64,000 nucleotides of DNA from Ditylenchus dipsaci (GCA_004194705.1 SADC01000116.1:124001-188000), one strand, 5' to 3'; counted from the stretch's first letter, positions 33,373 to 44,674 are shown. Program-made: numbers and translations. The notes: a model not told the origin generated them from the letters alone.

Positions 33373-34500
33373 AGGTCGAACTTCGATAAACGGGCACCCC
33401 AAAAGTTCGTTCCCACCCAGGGTCCGACACTTTTTTAGCCTCATTTTCAAATGTTTTTTCTTCTAATACTGTTTTGACATCTAGTCCAAATATCGCAAGG
33501 ATTCCGACTTGCCGATCGTTTCTTAAAAATCATGCACTTTCATCATTAAAAAAGCAAAACCTCGATTTAAGGAAATGCTTTTTCAAAAATCCCTGTCCTT
33601 AATCGAGGTTTTGGCGCTACTTGCATATACCCCCTCCCCCAAATCAACTTTTTTAAAATGTTCCCAAACACCCTATATCGACCTAAAATCGCCTCAGAAG
33701 CTCAAAAAGACATTATTTTTGAGTTCTGGTCAATAAAAAATCGAGTTTCTGAACCACCCAAAAGCACCCATTTTGACCATTTTCGAAGGGAATTAAGGCT
33801 GTATTAGGGTGGAAATAAACCAAAAGGGACCAATTTTGAACAAAAAGGAAGATGTTGAACATAGTTTTGTTGACTGGGGCCTACCGCAAAAAAAACTCTG
33901 GTATGCATACATTTTATGCATCCAGAGTCACTTTCGAGTGATTTGCGTCTAAGGTATGTGGGTGTGCGCATCTCAACCCAGGCAACCAAGCCCCCTGCGC
34001 CCCTTCGGGGCGCAGGGGGCTTGGTTGGTTAGAGATGCGCGCGCTCAGTTACCTTAGACATAATTCCGAGTGAGACTCTTGAAAAAATGCATATGGAGGC
34101 TCTTTTTGCCCAGCTCCAGTGACCAAAACATGATAAACAGGTAAAAGTCGAAATTCAAAAGTGCCCAAAACTCAATTTTTTATTGACCAGAACTTAAAAA
34201 TAATGTCTTTCTTGAACTCCTGAGGCGATTTTGAGTCGATATAGGGTGTTTTAAAACACTTTAAAAAAAAGTTGATTTAGGGGGGGGTGGGGTATGCAAG
34301 TAGCGTCGAGGTTTTGCTATTTAATGATGAAAGTACATGATTTTTAAAAAACGATCGGCAAAATCGGAATCCTTGCAATATTTGCAACCGGACTGTCAAT
34401 AAAGCTGTTAAAAAATTCAAAAATCGGGCTAAAAAAAGTGTCGGACCCTAGGTGGGAACGAACTTTTTAGGGTGTCCTTAAATCGTGAGTCGACTGTCAA
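33373..34500. mobile_element. pogo-like MITE with two successive nested foldbacks
   Basis: The outer element runs from GTCGAACTTCGATAAACGGG to TCCTTAAATCGTGAGTCGACTG with matching core blocks. Inserted at 33605-34305 is a foldback with GGCGCTACTTGCATATACCCC ends. Inserted in that, 33850-34130, is a copy of the AAGCCCCCTGCGCCCC palindrome. Confidence 0.65.
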
Positions 34501-34815
34501 AAAAAATGAAATTTTTATTTATTATTTGGCTTGACACAGAAGTTTGGCTTTTATTCTAAGCGATGAATTATTTGTGGTCCTTGCACTAATTACTGACTGA
34601 TGAATTTTCCAAAGTACATATCAAGTTAGAGATTTTCTCAATTTCCAATTTGCAACAAGAAAGAAAGGTATTTAACTAATTTGTAATTGATTTCATTAAA
34701 AAATGTTAGTAAAAGTACACTTGCATTCCTAGCATTCTATTTCAGATCTCTGTAATAAAACATTTGATAAAAGTATTTAGTAGGATAAATTTTCTAACAT
34801 TCGCCATCTTCTCAG

Positions 34816-34872
34816 AATTGCCGAGGATGAAATTCAGTGGCTCACAATTATGCGTGAGATAATTCCGAGGGC
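34816..34872 (+). other. Possible exon fragment
   Basis: After a CATCTTCTCAG acceptor-like sequence the frame reads IAEDEIQWLTIMREIIPR and then runs into a repeat at 34880. The codons look ordinary, but no family is recognised and no continuation was found. Confidence 0.2.
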
Positions 34873-35184
34873 GTGCGGTCAATTCGTCCACGGTCAATTC
34901 GTCCACAAAATTATTTTCAAATTAATCATTTTTGTCTTGTGAAGAACTTCTGTTATTGAAAAAAGTTTTCGGTTATTCAGCCTCAGCTCTGCTGGATAAT
35001 CCACACACCAACTGAACCAAGTGGTCGTCCACTTGTTTGGATCGATTTTTTTTCTCGTTTTCAGGTTCTAAAACTTGTTTTCTTCACTAATTTTAACGAT
35101 CTAAAGACAGTTTGGCACCGGTGAAATAACGTTTTGATGATATGCTTATAGTTTCCGTAAATCTTGCTAAACGTGATTTTAGTA

Positions 35185-35417
35185 GAGATAGAATACCCCC
35201 CCCCACCAAAAAAAAATCCGACCGTTTAAAATTGCTGTAACTACCCTTGCAAACAACAAGTTTAGACTTAGCACTTAGGCTTGGGGGTAGGTCAGCGTAC
35301 GGAAGTTGTGACTAAAAAAGGGTTTGCGCACATTTTCCGGGTCTGGGACATAAATTTGGGTACTCTTTACTAAAGTAAAAAAGGTGAAAATCGTTGGTGG
35401 GGTATTCGCTACTAGGG
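35185..35417. repeat. Foldback with polyC ends, copy 2
   Basis: GAATACCCCCCCCC to GGTATTCGCTACTAGGG, with ATTGCTGTAACTACCCTTGC and GGCTTGGGGGTAGGTCAGCG. Matches 1632-1873 in order. Confidence 0.65.
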
Positions 35418-35633
35418 TCGAAATTTCAAATTTTGGAATCCCAAAGGAAATCCCAAATTTTGAGAAATCAATCAGATTGGGAATAGAAATAGTTTTATCT
35501 TGCCTGATACAGTGCCTGAGTAAGCAATAAAAAATTGAAATTTGGTTTCTGTAATGGCCCCCCAAAATTGGGATTTTTCAAATTATGTTTTTCGATGTTA
35601 CAGTTTTGCTGGATGTCTTATGTACCGAAAAAA

Positions 35634-35935
35634 TCAAGTGGTCGTCCACTTGGGTCAAAGAATTTTTTTTACGTTTTTGGATTACAAAACAATTATTCTG
35701 CATTAATTCGAGCATACTGAAGATGGTTTGACAGTGGTAAAATCATGTTTTACCGAGAAATTTTTGAGTTATTGCTAATTCTTGATTTTTCAAAATCAAT
35801 CGTTAGCAATAGCTCGAAAATTTCTCGATAAAACATGATTTGATCACTGTCAAACCATCTTTAGCACGCTCTTAAAAAATGTTTTGGATCGGAAAATGTA
35901 AAAAATATTTGGCTCAAGTGAATGACCACTTGGTC
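35634..35935. mobile_element. AAGTGGTCG palindrome, copy 1
   Basis: A ~300-bp near-palindrome ending CAAGTGGTCGTCCACTTGG / AAGTGAATGACCACTTGG. Arms contain TTTACGTTTTTGGATT and GATGGTTTGACAGTGGTAAAA, meeting at TTGATTTTTCAAAATCAA. A partial end also lies near 35020. Confidence 0.75.
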
Positions 35936-35964
35936 TAGATTGGAGAGGGGCTGCTTTAGATCTT

Positions 35965-36130
35965 CATATAAACGCCAACGGGGTTGCTGGTTCGAGTCCC
36001 CCTGAGCGTAAACTTTTTTTTACCTCCATTATTAGGCCATCCAGGTTGACATTCCCTTGACCAGGAGGTAGGCACCCCGTGTATCAGAGTGGGAATGGGT
36101 AAAATTGCAATGCTGGTCCCTACACAACTT
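35965..36130 (+). repeat. tRNA-derived repeat fragment
   Basis: A B-box-like GGTTCGAGTCCCC near 35990 is followed by a tail with AGGCCATCCAGGTTGAC. The A-box half is missing. Confidence 0.4.
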
Positions 36131-36284
36131 TAAGTAAGGAAAAATGGTTATTTTTAGTTTTCAGGACATTTTAAATTTTTAGGTCATCCAGGTGGTTTGT
36201 CTGAGAAACAGTTACGTTTTTTTGGAACGGTCCCAATGTTCCCTTGTACTCTTTCTTCTATTGTAATATTCAAATTACAGCATC

Positions 36285-36493
36285 AAATAGATCTCATCGC
36301 TAACTACGAGAGCGGATCTAAAGACGAGAATGAACAAGTCGTGACGCGAGAAAACTCAAGTCTTATAGTGCCGAACTCAAGCTGAAGGTGGTCAAGCATG
36401 CGCAAGAGTTGTGCGGCAAGCAAAAAATTCGGAGTGGATTGCAAAAAGGTGATAGAGTGGGTAAAACAAGAATCAAAGCTCCATCAAATAAAG
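36285..36493 (+). pseudogene. pogo/Tigger-type transposase N-terminal HTH fragment
   Basis: One frame reads SYSAELKLKVVKHAQE; after a one-base shift the next reads SCAASKKFGVDCKKVIEWV then KQESKLHQIK. Together this is the CENP-B/pogo-type DNA-binding helix-turn-helix (K-V-V..A, AA.KFGV....V..W). It is broken by the frame change and by a stop, and no DDE domain follows. A domesticated DNA-binding gene cannot be excluded. Confidence 0.55.
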
Positions 36494-36539
36494 TAAATTT
36501 TCTTCACATTTTTATTTTTCTTTACCACCTTTATACCGG

Positions 36540-37720
36540 TATTTGATCCTGTCAGGGGCTAGGGGAAACTTGCCAAAAACGAAATTTGCCAAACGTATGT
36601 TTTGCCAAAACGAAATTTGCCGGAACGAAATTTGCCGAAACGAAATTTGCCAAATCGAAATGCGCCAAAGTGAAATATGCCATACGAAATTTGCTGAAAC
36701 GAAATTTGGCCAACGAACCAACAGGGGGGACCAAGGCAGTTTTTACGTTTTTTTCAAAATTTTCGAAATTGTGTCCTAACTGTCCTAACACCTAAAATCA
36801 CCCCAAACCAGCGAAAACCATCCAAAATCACCCAAAACCACCCAGAATCACACAAAACCACCCAGAACACCAAAACCACCAGAAACCATTCAAACTTCAC
36901 AAACAAAAATTAAAATTTATAAATTTAATTTAAATTTTTAGTCTGAACCAACCAAACCAAGTGGTCGTCGACTTGGATCGAATTTTTTTTACGTTTTTGG
37001 ATTCCAAATCCTATTCTCTGGACTTATTCGTGCACGCTGAACATGGTTTGACAGTGGTAAAATCACGTTTTATGAAGAAATTTTTGAGTTTTTGGGGAAT
37101 AATTGATTTTTATAAAATCAATTATTTGCCAACACTCAAAAAATAACTGAGAAAACGGCATTTTGCCACTGTCATACCATGTTAAGCGTGCACGAATAAG
37201 TCCAGAAAACTGGTTTTAGAAGCCAAAAACGTAAAAAAAATCGATCCAAGTGGACGACCACTTGGTTTGGTTGGTTCAGACTAAAAATTCAAATTCGCGC
37301 AAAATTTTGTTTAGTGTAGTTTTGGATGGTTTCGGGTGGTTTGGGGTGTTTGAGTTGTTTAGTGTGATTTTGGGTGGTTTTTGCTGTTTTAGGAGGTTCT
37401 TGGTTGTTTGGGGTGGTTTTAGGTGGTTAGGACACAGTTTCGAAAATTTCGAAAAAAACGTAAAAACGGCCTTGGTCCCCCTGTTGGTTCGTTGGCCTAA
37501 TTTCGTTTCGGCAAATTTCGTTTTGGCAAATTTCGTTTTGGCATATTTCGTTTTGGCATATTTCGTTTTGGCGCATTTCGATTTGGCAAATTTCGTTTTG
37601 GCAAATTTCGTTTTGGCAAATTTCGTTTTGGCAAATTTCGTTTGGCAAATTTCGTATTTGGCAAATTTCGTTTTTGGCAAGGTTCCCCCAGCCCTGTCAG
37701 GAATTGGTCGCCAGCCGGGA
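36540..37720. mobile_element. Foldback with tandem CGAAATTTGCCAAAA arms
   Basis: 36570-36715 carries ten or so units of AACGAAATTTGCC, and 37490-37690 carries the inverse GGCAAATTTCGTTTT units. Inner arms hold GGGGACCAAGGCAGTTTTTACG and tandem CCAAAACCACC words. An AAGTGGTCG palindrome sits in the centre (36957-37268). Confidence 0.75.
36957..37268. mobile_element. AAGTGGTCG palindrome, copy 2
   Basis: Ends CCAAGTGGTCGTCGACTTGG and CCAAGTGGACGACCACTTGG, with a TTGATTTTTATAAAATCAA centre and ACATGGTTTGACAGTGGTAA arms. Confidence 0.8.
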
Positions 37721-37899
37721 AGCTGAAGAAGAGACTACAAGGAGGAGACCGGCCGCTGATATTTAAAGATCTCGATATTCAGCTTACAGCTTGGTTCAGA
37801 GAGCGCCGATCAAAAAAGCTTTGTTTGATTGTTTGAGCTTTTATGCTGTTATAGAATTGCAATAAAATTTGTAAGCTTCACTGGTGTTTACTAAATTTT

Positions 37900-38030
37900 T
37901 CGCTGTGTTGAAAAACAAGCGCACCCGCTCCAATAAGCGCACCTGCTCTAATAAGCGCACCCCCTAGCGGTAGATCGAAAAATAAGCGCACCGGTGCTCC
38001 TATTAGAGGAAATACGGTATCCACCTGGCC
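37900..38030. repeat. Tandem AATAAGCGCACC repeat, decayed foldback end
   Basis: Three units of AATAAGCGCACC followed by CTCCTATTAGAGGAAATACGGTA, the end word of the ATACGG foldback families. Confidence 0.5.
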
Positions 38031-38219
38031 AGAGGTACCTACCCGAGAATTCGGGGTTAGGGTGGGTCGATTTTGGCAAAATTCAAAATAACATAAGTTT
38101 TTCACAAGACGAAAAAGATTAATTTGAAAATAATTTTGTGGACGAATTGACCTAGAGCCAATTCCAAGGCGGATAATTCCGCGAAAAAATTAATCTTGAT
38201 GTTTCCTTCTGGCAAAAAC

Positions 38220-39060
38220 AATTGATTTCAATTCATGCCTCGGACACAATGATAGACTGTAAATTCAACAGTCCTCACTCAGAAATAGCCATAACTTTTT
38301 TTTTAATTTTTTCCAAAATTTCTTCTGTTGGTGCCATCTTGTAGCTGAGGTTCAGGCTATCGCATGAGCTATTAATAAAATTATTATGAATCAAAAGATG
38401 TTGAAAAAAAATCAGCAATCTTCATTCATAATCTTCACTCGTCCTAATAGCTGATCTTGTAGCCCTGAATCTCACCGACAAGATGTCACCAGAAGGGGTT
38501 GGCAAGACTTGCGGACAATATTTTGCGGATGCGTGTTTCCGGACGTGATTTTTGCGGACGAGGTTTTACGCCTCAACTTTTGCGGATCAAATTTTGCGGA
38601 CGCAAGATTTACGGACGAACATTTGCGGACGAGTACTTGCGGACAAAGATTTGCGGACAAGAATTTGCGAACTTCATATAAGCATCGCCTAAGTCACAGG
38701 TCCGACTAACTTAGTTTTTAATGCTGTCATCCTTCACTCCAAATTGAGATACCTTCTTTTTTCTGCTCCTTTTCTGCCAAACTTCGGTTTATCCGCAAAA
38801 GTCGGTCCGCAAATGTTCGTCCGCAAATGTTGCATCCGCGAAATTTGGTCCGCAAAGTCTCGTCCGCAAATCTTTGTCCGCAAATTTTCGTCCGCAAATA
38901 TTGCGTCCGCAGAATTTGGTCCGCAAGTGTTGCGTCCGCAAAATATTGTCCGCAAGTCTTGCCAACCCACCAGAAGAAGACTTTTTGGAAAATTAAAAAA
39001 AAAGTCATAATCCTTTCCGAGTGAGAATTTTTGAGTTTACAGTCCACCATTGTGTGCGAG
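38220..39060. mobile_element. Foldback with tandem TTTGCGGAC arms
   Basis: 38500-38665 has about ten units of TTGCGGACGA and variants; 38785-38960 has the inverse GTCCGCAAAT units. The outer arms share GACAATGATAGACTGTAAA and GAGTGAGAATTTTTGAG with inverses. All long frames across it come from the repeat. Confidence 0.75.
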
Positions 39061-39086
39061 GCCTTAATATTAATATCTGTGAATAC

Positions 39087-39286
39087 TAGGGTTGTGAAAA
39101 TGTTCTAGCCGATTGATTTCGAGCATATGTGAGCATTTGCTTTTTTCGAGCATATGCTCAACATATTCTGACCGTTAACTGTGACCGTACAGTTAAACGG
39201 GGGTCTCTTTTGAGGGTTGACTTTAGGCCGAGCATATGCTCGAAATTCACCAACCTGCTCGAGCATATGCTCGTTTCACAACCCTA
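39087..39286. mobile_element. hAT-like MITE, GAGCATATGCTC repeats
   Basis: TAGGGTTGTGAAA and TTTCACAACCCTA are inverted ends; the interior repeats the palindromic word GAGCATATGCTC. The flanks GTGAATAC and AAAAATAT do not match, so the target duplication is lost or never existed. Confidence 0.55.
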
Positions 39287-39293
39287 AAAAATA

Positions 39294-39787
39294 TTAGGTC
39301 GTGTCAAAAGTTCGGTCGTTTTATTTCAAAAGCAATTTTTGTGGCGTTATGTTTTTAGCATAGACTTTTTTAACATTTTTCAAAGTTTACCACTCATTTT
39401 GTAGCCAAGATTCTCAGCTACAAAATGAGTGGTAAACTTTTGAAAAATGTTGAAAAAATCGGCTCTAATGGAGAATCCGGTCCTTTTTTTTGCCTTGGTC
39501 CCCCTGTTGTTTTTTATTGAAACATGGCTTGGTCTCCCCTATTGTTTTGAAAGTGATCATGGTTAAGGTGTTTATGTTAACTGTAATCACCATGATCACT
39601 GTAATCATCATATTATCATAACTATAATTGACAGGAGGACCAATGCATTTTTCAATAAAAAACAACTGGGGACCAAGGCAAAAAGAGGGACCGGATTATC
39701 CGGTAAAGCCAAAAAATCTATGGTAAAAACACAACGCCACAAATATTGCTTTTGAAATAAAACGACCGAACTTTTGACACGACCTAA
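39294..39787. mobile_element. mariner-type foldback MITE, 494 bp
   Basis: TTAGGTCGTGTCAAAAGTTC and GAACTTTTGACACGACCTAA are perfect inverted ends flanked by TA. Arms contain AAAGCAATTTTTGTGGCGTT and TGCCTTGGTCCCCCTGTTG. TTAGG ends with TA targets are typical of mariner. Confidence 0.75.
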
Positions 39788-39899
39788 TACTCAACTGAAA
39801 TCAGGCCTATAAAATTTATTTATATTAAAATATGGGCTATAAAAAAGTTTCCCAAAGTTTACAAGCTTTAAAAAAACAATAAAACAATTTGGGGACCGA

Positions 39900-40870
39900 A
39901 TGATCGCCATTGGTAAAAAATGATTGAAAAAAAACTTTTTTTGAGCAAATTTATTTTTTATTCAATTTTGTTTCGACCTAACAAAATCTGTACAGTCACC
40001 AAAATCAAGCAAAACAACATAAAAACGACATAATACAACCTATCTAAACATATCTATACCCAAACAAAAATAGGCGAGCAAGTGACAAAGAAGCGTGAAT
40101 CAACTCATCCACTCTCAAGTCATTTATTATTTGTGGTTCACAGCCCCAAGCCCAGCCTCACCATCAAGAACTTTTGGGACCGAGGACATCAGAGAAGCCA
40201 CCATCCGAAAGTCTTAGGACAACAACAATAGAGGGCCAATGAGACATCCACATCATCCCTACCCAACAGTTCACAACCATCCCTCGGCAAAGTCCAGCCT
40301 AAAAAAACTTTTTTTTGTTCAAAAAGAGGCAGAACAAGTGGGACTTCCCTTGGGGGCAAGGGCATCATTTATTCTAGGCATCCTGACCTAGCCATCCACC
40401 CTCCAGCTAGCCAGTTAGTTAGAGCTTGTTTGGCTCGCAAGGAAGGAAGGGAACATTTACTGGTGTGGAGGAATTTGCATGCTGGAAATGGTCTGGCGCT
40501 TGTTTCGGTCTCTTTGGACACGCTATAGTGGAAAGGGGGAGCATGTTGCTAGAGTCTAAGACTTGAAGGCAATTTTTGAAAGTTTATGAATTGTTAGAAC
40601 GGCTAATGTCGATTCTCATGCTGTTGAATGAAAAAATGGATAATTTGGGAAAAGAGCTTGCAATTTCATATACTTTTTTCAAACCTAAAATGGTCGGCAT
40701 AGGTATTTTTAGGGGGAGGAGAAGAATGGGCCATTTCAAATTGGGTCAAGCTCAAATCGGGCCAATGCAAATTGTGCCAATTTCAAATTGAGTCAATTCA
40801 AATCGCACCAACTTATTGGCAATTTTTTAACTGTTGTTTGCTTCAAAATCGTGGCCCATTTTGAAATTGG
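39900..40870. other. Stretch without a recognised gene
   Basis: 40130-40450 is richer in G+C (CAGCCCCAAGCCCAGCC) with no open conserved frame, perhaps untranslated exon. 40740-40830 has short repeats of the type AATTGGGTCAAGCTC. Confidence 0.35.
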
Positions 40871-40874
40871 CCGT

Positions 40875-41393
40875 TATAATCAATTACTGGCGCTCAATTG
40901 GGATCTCTTTGATTGCAGCTCTCGCTCAGTGGCTTGTCTTCTGGTGTGTTTTAGAAAAGGACCAATCGTAAGCATGAAAATAAAAAGGTTTTCTGAGTTG
41001 CAACACTGGTTTCAGATTACATACATTACAAATTGCATTGATCGTTATGGTGTCCTTCTCTCTCATTCAGCGGGCAAACTTCCTCTTGCGCAATAAATTT
41101 GAAGCAGTTCAGCGCTTAGCTTTGATTGTCATCGCCAAGTTTGTCATACTTGTCCTAGCGTTGATGCAATTACTGCCGGGAGCTTCTCTTGGAGATTTTA
41201 TGATGCCTATTCCTACTTTTTGTCTGGCCATATTAGAAGCGTTCCTAGATTATCTGGTTTGCAACTTTTTATCAAGTCTTTAAGCATTTGCTCATGTTTT
41301 CAGGAAGACTTAGTAAGCAAAGAGGTAGAAACACATCGACAGGTTTGTTCTCTTCCAACATTGATGGCTTTTTATAGCGGGTTTCCTCCATAA
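40875..41393 (+). pseudogene. Four-pass membrane protein, 5'-truncated copy
   Basis: Exons 40875-40967, 41016-41256 and 41304-41393 parallel the right-arm gene at 54627-55157, with the same donors and acceptors. The first codons including ATG are missing because the repeat arm starts inside exon 1. It has one Cys-to-Arg change (NYWRS versus NYWCS); the rest of the frame is open. Expression would need a new start. Confidence 0.55.
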
Positions 41394-41908
41394 TTTTTGA
41401 TACCAGTAGTAATGGAAATCTGACAACGTCAATCAAAACAGATTAAAAATGGTCTTTAATGGTCTGAACAAACATTTCCCATATCAAATCGAGTTATATC
41501 TAGAAATAAATTTTGCAGAATTTTTACGACTTTTTAGAGGTTGCCATACAATATAGTTGCAAACAAGCTGTGAGTTTGGCGCGATGCGCTTTTCTGATAC
41601 TTGAATTTTTTTCGAAATTATTTTACTGCGCAGATAGCTACCAACCCGAGTGCACCTAATAAAAAGCACATGCAGCCATTTTGACAAGGAATGATTCTAA
41701 CCACTTTCGAATTTTAAGAAATTTACAAATATAACAACCAGTCAGCTACCATTCGTGGGCACACGTGACTTTTTTACATGAAAAGCTGTGACGAAAATTT
41801 TCTCTTATTTTGCGAAGTAAAGCCGTGACACCATTCACCTCAAATTTACAGAAAAGTTGAAGCTTTAACAAATCCCAAGATGCAACTTGTCCGCAATATA
41901 TTTCAGAT

Positions 41909-42285
41909 ATGGTTTCCGGCTACATCCTCCATTTATTGGAAACTTTTTCAAAAAAATAACGATGCTGTATTTTATCTACTGTTGCGGCATCCCCTATGAG
42001 CCCTGCTGCCTCCCAAAAGAAGTTCTTAATGATATTGTGATGTTTTTCAACTTCGATGAACGCGACATTTTTATCACCACATCCAGAGTGTTTGTAGAAC
42101 TTGTTGGTCCACAAGTCATCAGATTCAACGATGTTTCAGTGTGGGTTGGCTTAAAAAAATTATTTTCATGAACTAAAATCTACTTTTGTGACGTGGATTC
42201 ATTTGAAGAAATATATTTTTAGAGTCAAATGGAAGACTTGGAAAATAGGTTAGAGAACTGGAAGATCAGCTCGCGCCATTGAGCA
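41909..42285 (+). pseudogene. F-box-like protein, frame-damaged copy
   Basis: Counterpart of the right-arm gene at 53681-54113. Exon 1 (41909-42132) has one T fewer in a T run after LLET, shifting the frame before the F-box; exon 2 (from 42223) lacks a G in AATAGGG and stops early. The F-box text itself (LPKEVLNDIVMFFNF) is unchanged. The damage could be real or be sequencing deletions. Confidence 0.5.
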
Positions 42286-43557
42286 AATGCTTAGCTCTTC
42301 ACAGAATTGATGGAACGTTTGTTTTTGAACTTATTTGACACATAAATTCTCAGCAAAAAGAAGCATTTCAGATGGTCTTCTAGGACTCACATTACTCAAT
42401 CATTCAATAACAGTGTGGGTAGTATCGTTGAACGTGCGATATTTCATCAGGGAGTATTTTATGTAAAGACAGCAGCCTTGATCATGCAAGAAAAGTCTTT
42501 CGTCAATTCAACGGGAAAACTTTTGCCGGTCATTTTAGGTCCTTGAATTTTCAAAATTATGGTTTAATTTAGGATGTCTAGTTATCGCTGCCTATATGGC
42601 CGAAGATGAATTTCGCCATAAGTTTCCGTCTGTTGTTGATGTAGTTTGAAGTTGATCGTTATGAGCCAGTTAATTATGATGTTGTTTACTCCCAAAGTTG
42701 TTAGGTTCATTGTAGTTCTTAAAAATACAGTTGTGTTATAGTATCATTTTATTAAATAAATTGCTTGCAAAATTTTCTGTTTCTTGATGTGCGGCGATAT
42801 CGATGCTTTGCTCGTACTGTTTCTATTTCAAAATTGTGTATGTTGTTTATTTTGACTTAAAATCTTGTGCTTTAGACCAACATAAAGCCTACTTTTTCAA
42901 AGTCATGGTCGAAACGGACACTGGACATTGTCGAATATCAGTCGAATTTGTCGCGCGACATTTTTTCAGTGAATTTACCAAAAAAATATTCGACAATTTC
43001 GCCTGACAAATTCGACTAATAGTCGACAATATCCGGTTGCCGGTCAAAACTGGACAGAATTTTTTTCAAAGATTTGGTGAATTCGTTGCTTTTTTTTGAA
43101 TGCACACCCAAACCATAGGGGGTACCAAGCAAAAATTGTGCTCTTGACATAATATACCAACAAATCGTATATTTTTTTGAGTCGGATAGCGTTAATAGTT
43201 TTTACAATATACTACCCGGAAAAGAAATTATTGCCAATTAATGTGTCAAAAATCTTTGTCGTGATTTCCTGTATATACGAGAATGGCGTACTTTTTACTT
43301 TCATAGTCAAAACTGGACTTGATCTGAATTGATCCTTTAAAGTTTTCGCCACTAGATGCCCAGGTCATTTGTTTCTTAGTTTAAGTGGACTCATCGAAGA
43401 ACAGCGAAAGCGAGTCAGCAAGCTTTCAGCTAGACCAAAACATTATTGTGATGATAGCTTTAGCCGACCCTTTAGTATTATTTTTTGGACAGAACGGAAA
43501 TGGCCAGCTTCAGGGAAAAGTGCCGAGGAAATGTGTAGATGTGACCACTTCTGGATA

Positions 43558-43991
43558 CAGTCAAACCTCGATATAGTGACCACCCCCCCCCCCCCCCTCA
43601 AGTTCGTTCCGACCTACGGTCCGACACTTTTTTAACCCATTTTTTAAATAATTTATCGATTCTGTTTTGACAGTCTGTCGCAAATATCGTAAGGATTCCG
43701 ATTTTGCCGATCGTTTTTTAAAAACTAAATAGTTTCTGCATTTAAAAAGCAAAACCTCGATTTAACGACCCCTCTTTTGAAAATTAGAGGGTCGTTAAAT
43801 CGAGGTTTTGCTTTTTAAATGTAGAACTATTTAGTTTTTAAAAACGATCGGCAAAATCGGAATCCTTACGATATTTGCGACCAGACTGTCAAAACAGAAT
43901 CGATAAATTATTTAAAAAATGGGGTTAAAAAAAGTGTCGGACCCTAGGTGGAACGAACTTGAGGGGGGGGCACTATATCGAGGTTTGACTG
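43558..43991. mobile_element. pogo-like foldback MITE with TA flanks
   Basis: CAGTCAAACCTCGATATAG and CTATATCGAGGTTTGACTG ends, with a 13-C run just inside, and full arms with the GATTCCGATTTTGCCGATCG block. It marks the inner edge of the left arm; a shortened version is at 51738-52030. Confidence 0.85.
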
Positions 43992-44019
43992 TATATGTGG
44001 CTCTCTCCTGTTATATCCA

Positions 44020-44270
44020 AAACTGTTACATCTAAAATGGTTCTAGTTTTATCAGGTTCTCGCCAAAAGTTCCAGCAAGGTTTTAGCCTTTTAAGTTCAA
44101 TTTATTTATGATACAATACTTCAGGCTTTCCTCTAATACTATATGGAAAATAACAAAATTTAAAATGAAAAGCTAGAACCGTGCTAGAACTTTTGGCGAG
44201 AACCAGATAAAACTAGAACCATTTTTAGATGTAACAGTTTTGGATATAACAGGAGAGAGCCGTATATGTA
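44020..44270. repeat. Inverted repeat, GGTTCTAGTTTTATC
   Basis: GTTACATCTAAAATGGTTCT and AGAACCATTTTTAGATGTAAC, with TGGCTCTCTCCTGTTATATCC and its inverse outside. Confidence 0.6.
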
Positions 44271-44394
44271 TACCTTGTTATATTTATTACGCCTTGGATG
44301 TAGCGCATTCTTGAAGCTGAAACAGCAAAGAATGGATGTCCTATCATATAGTCGCTAAAATATGCTGACTTCGTCCTTGATTTAGACGGCTGTA

Positions 44395-44660
44395 CGAAAT
44401 TTGGTAACAAAACATTATAATAACAGCGAAATTTGGTGACAAAATTTTTGGTAAAGGGTTTAATAAGAAAGTTTTTGGTAACGGTGAATTTTAAAGGGCT
44501 ATACTCCGAAATTTAAGCGGTGTTTTGCTAAGTGCTCGATTGATAAGCGGTCGTTTTGCGAAGAATTTTTTTGCTAAGCGACAAATTGCTAAGAATTTTT
44601 TGTTAAGGCGCACATTTGCTAAGAATATATTTCTAAGGCATTCTTTTCTTAAATTCCGAT
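44395..44660. repeat. Tandem repeats GAAATTTGGTAACA and TTTGCTAAG
   Basis: 44395-44485 resembles the array at 18030; 44510-44650 has six or more GCTAAGAATTTTTT-type units. Confidence 0.6.
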
Positions 44661-44674
44661 TTCCAAACCTGAAA

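Larger units (their letters stand above)
34880..38152. mobile_element. Foldback element with GGTCAATTCGTCCAC ends, composite interior
   Basis: The left end has two tandem GGTCAATTCGTCCAC units, then AAATTATTTTCAAATTAATC and TTTTTGTCTTGTG. The right end is the inverse, CACAAGACGAAAAAGATT to TTTTGTGGACGAATTGACC. The 3.3-kb interior holds a copy of the polyC foldback (35185-35417), two AAGTGGTCG palindromes, a pogo-type HTH fragment and a tandem-armed foldback, so it has been hit repeatedly. Confidence 0.6.
40875..43991 (+). repeat. Left arm of a large inverted repeat
   Basis: This arm matches 51738-55147 in inverse, with scattered substitutions and homopolymer-length differences, from TTATAATCAATTACTGG at the outside to the pogo-like MITE at 43558-43991 inside. 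It carries 5'-truncated and frame-damaged copies of the two genes that are open in the right arm. The spacer is 7.7 kb of unrelated sequence. Confidence 0.85.

Noticed and set aside
36543..37680. Frames reading repeated KFAKTKFAK or NEICQNEICQ
   Set aside because: Direct translations of the 14-base CGAAATTTGCCAAAA tandem arms.
38472..39050. Frames reading repeated LRTKICGQ or RKFSSANIAS
   Set aside because: Translations of the TTTGCGGAC tandem arms.
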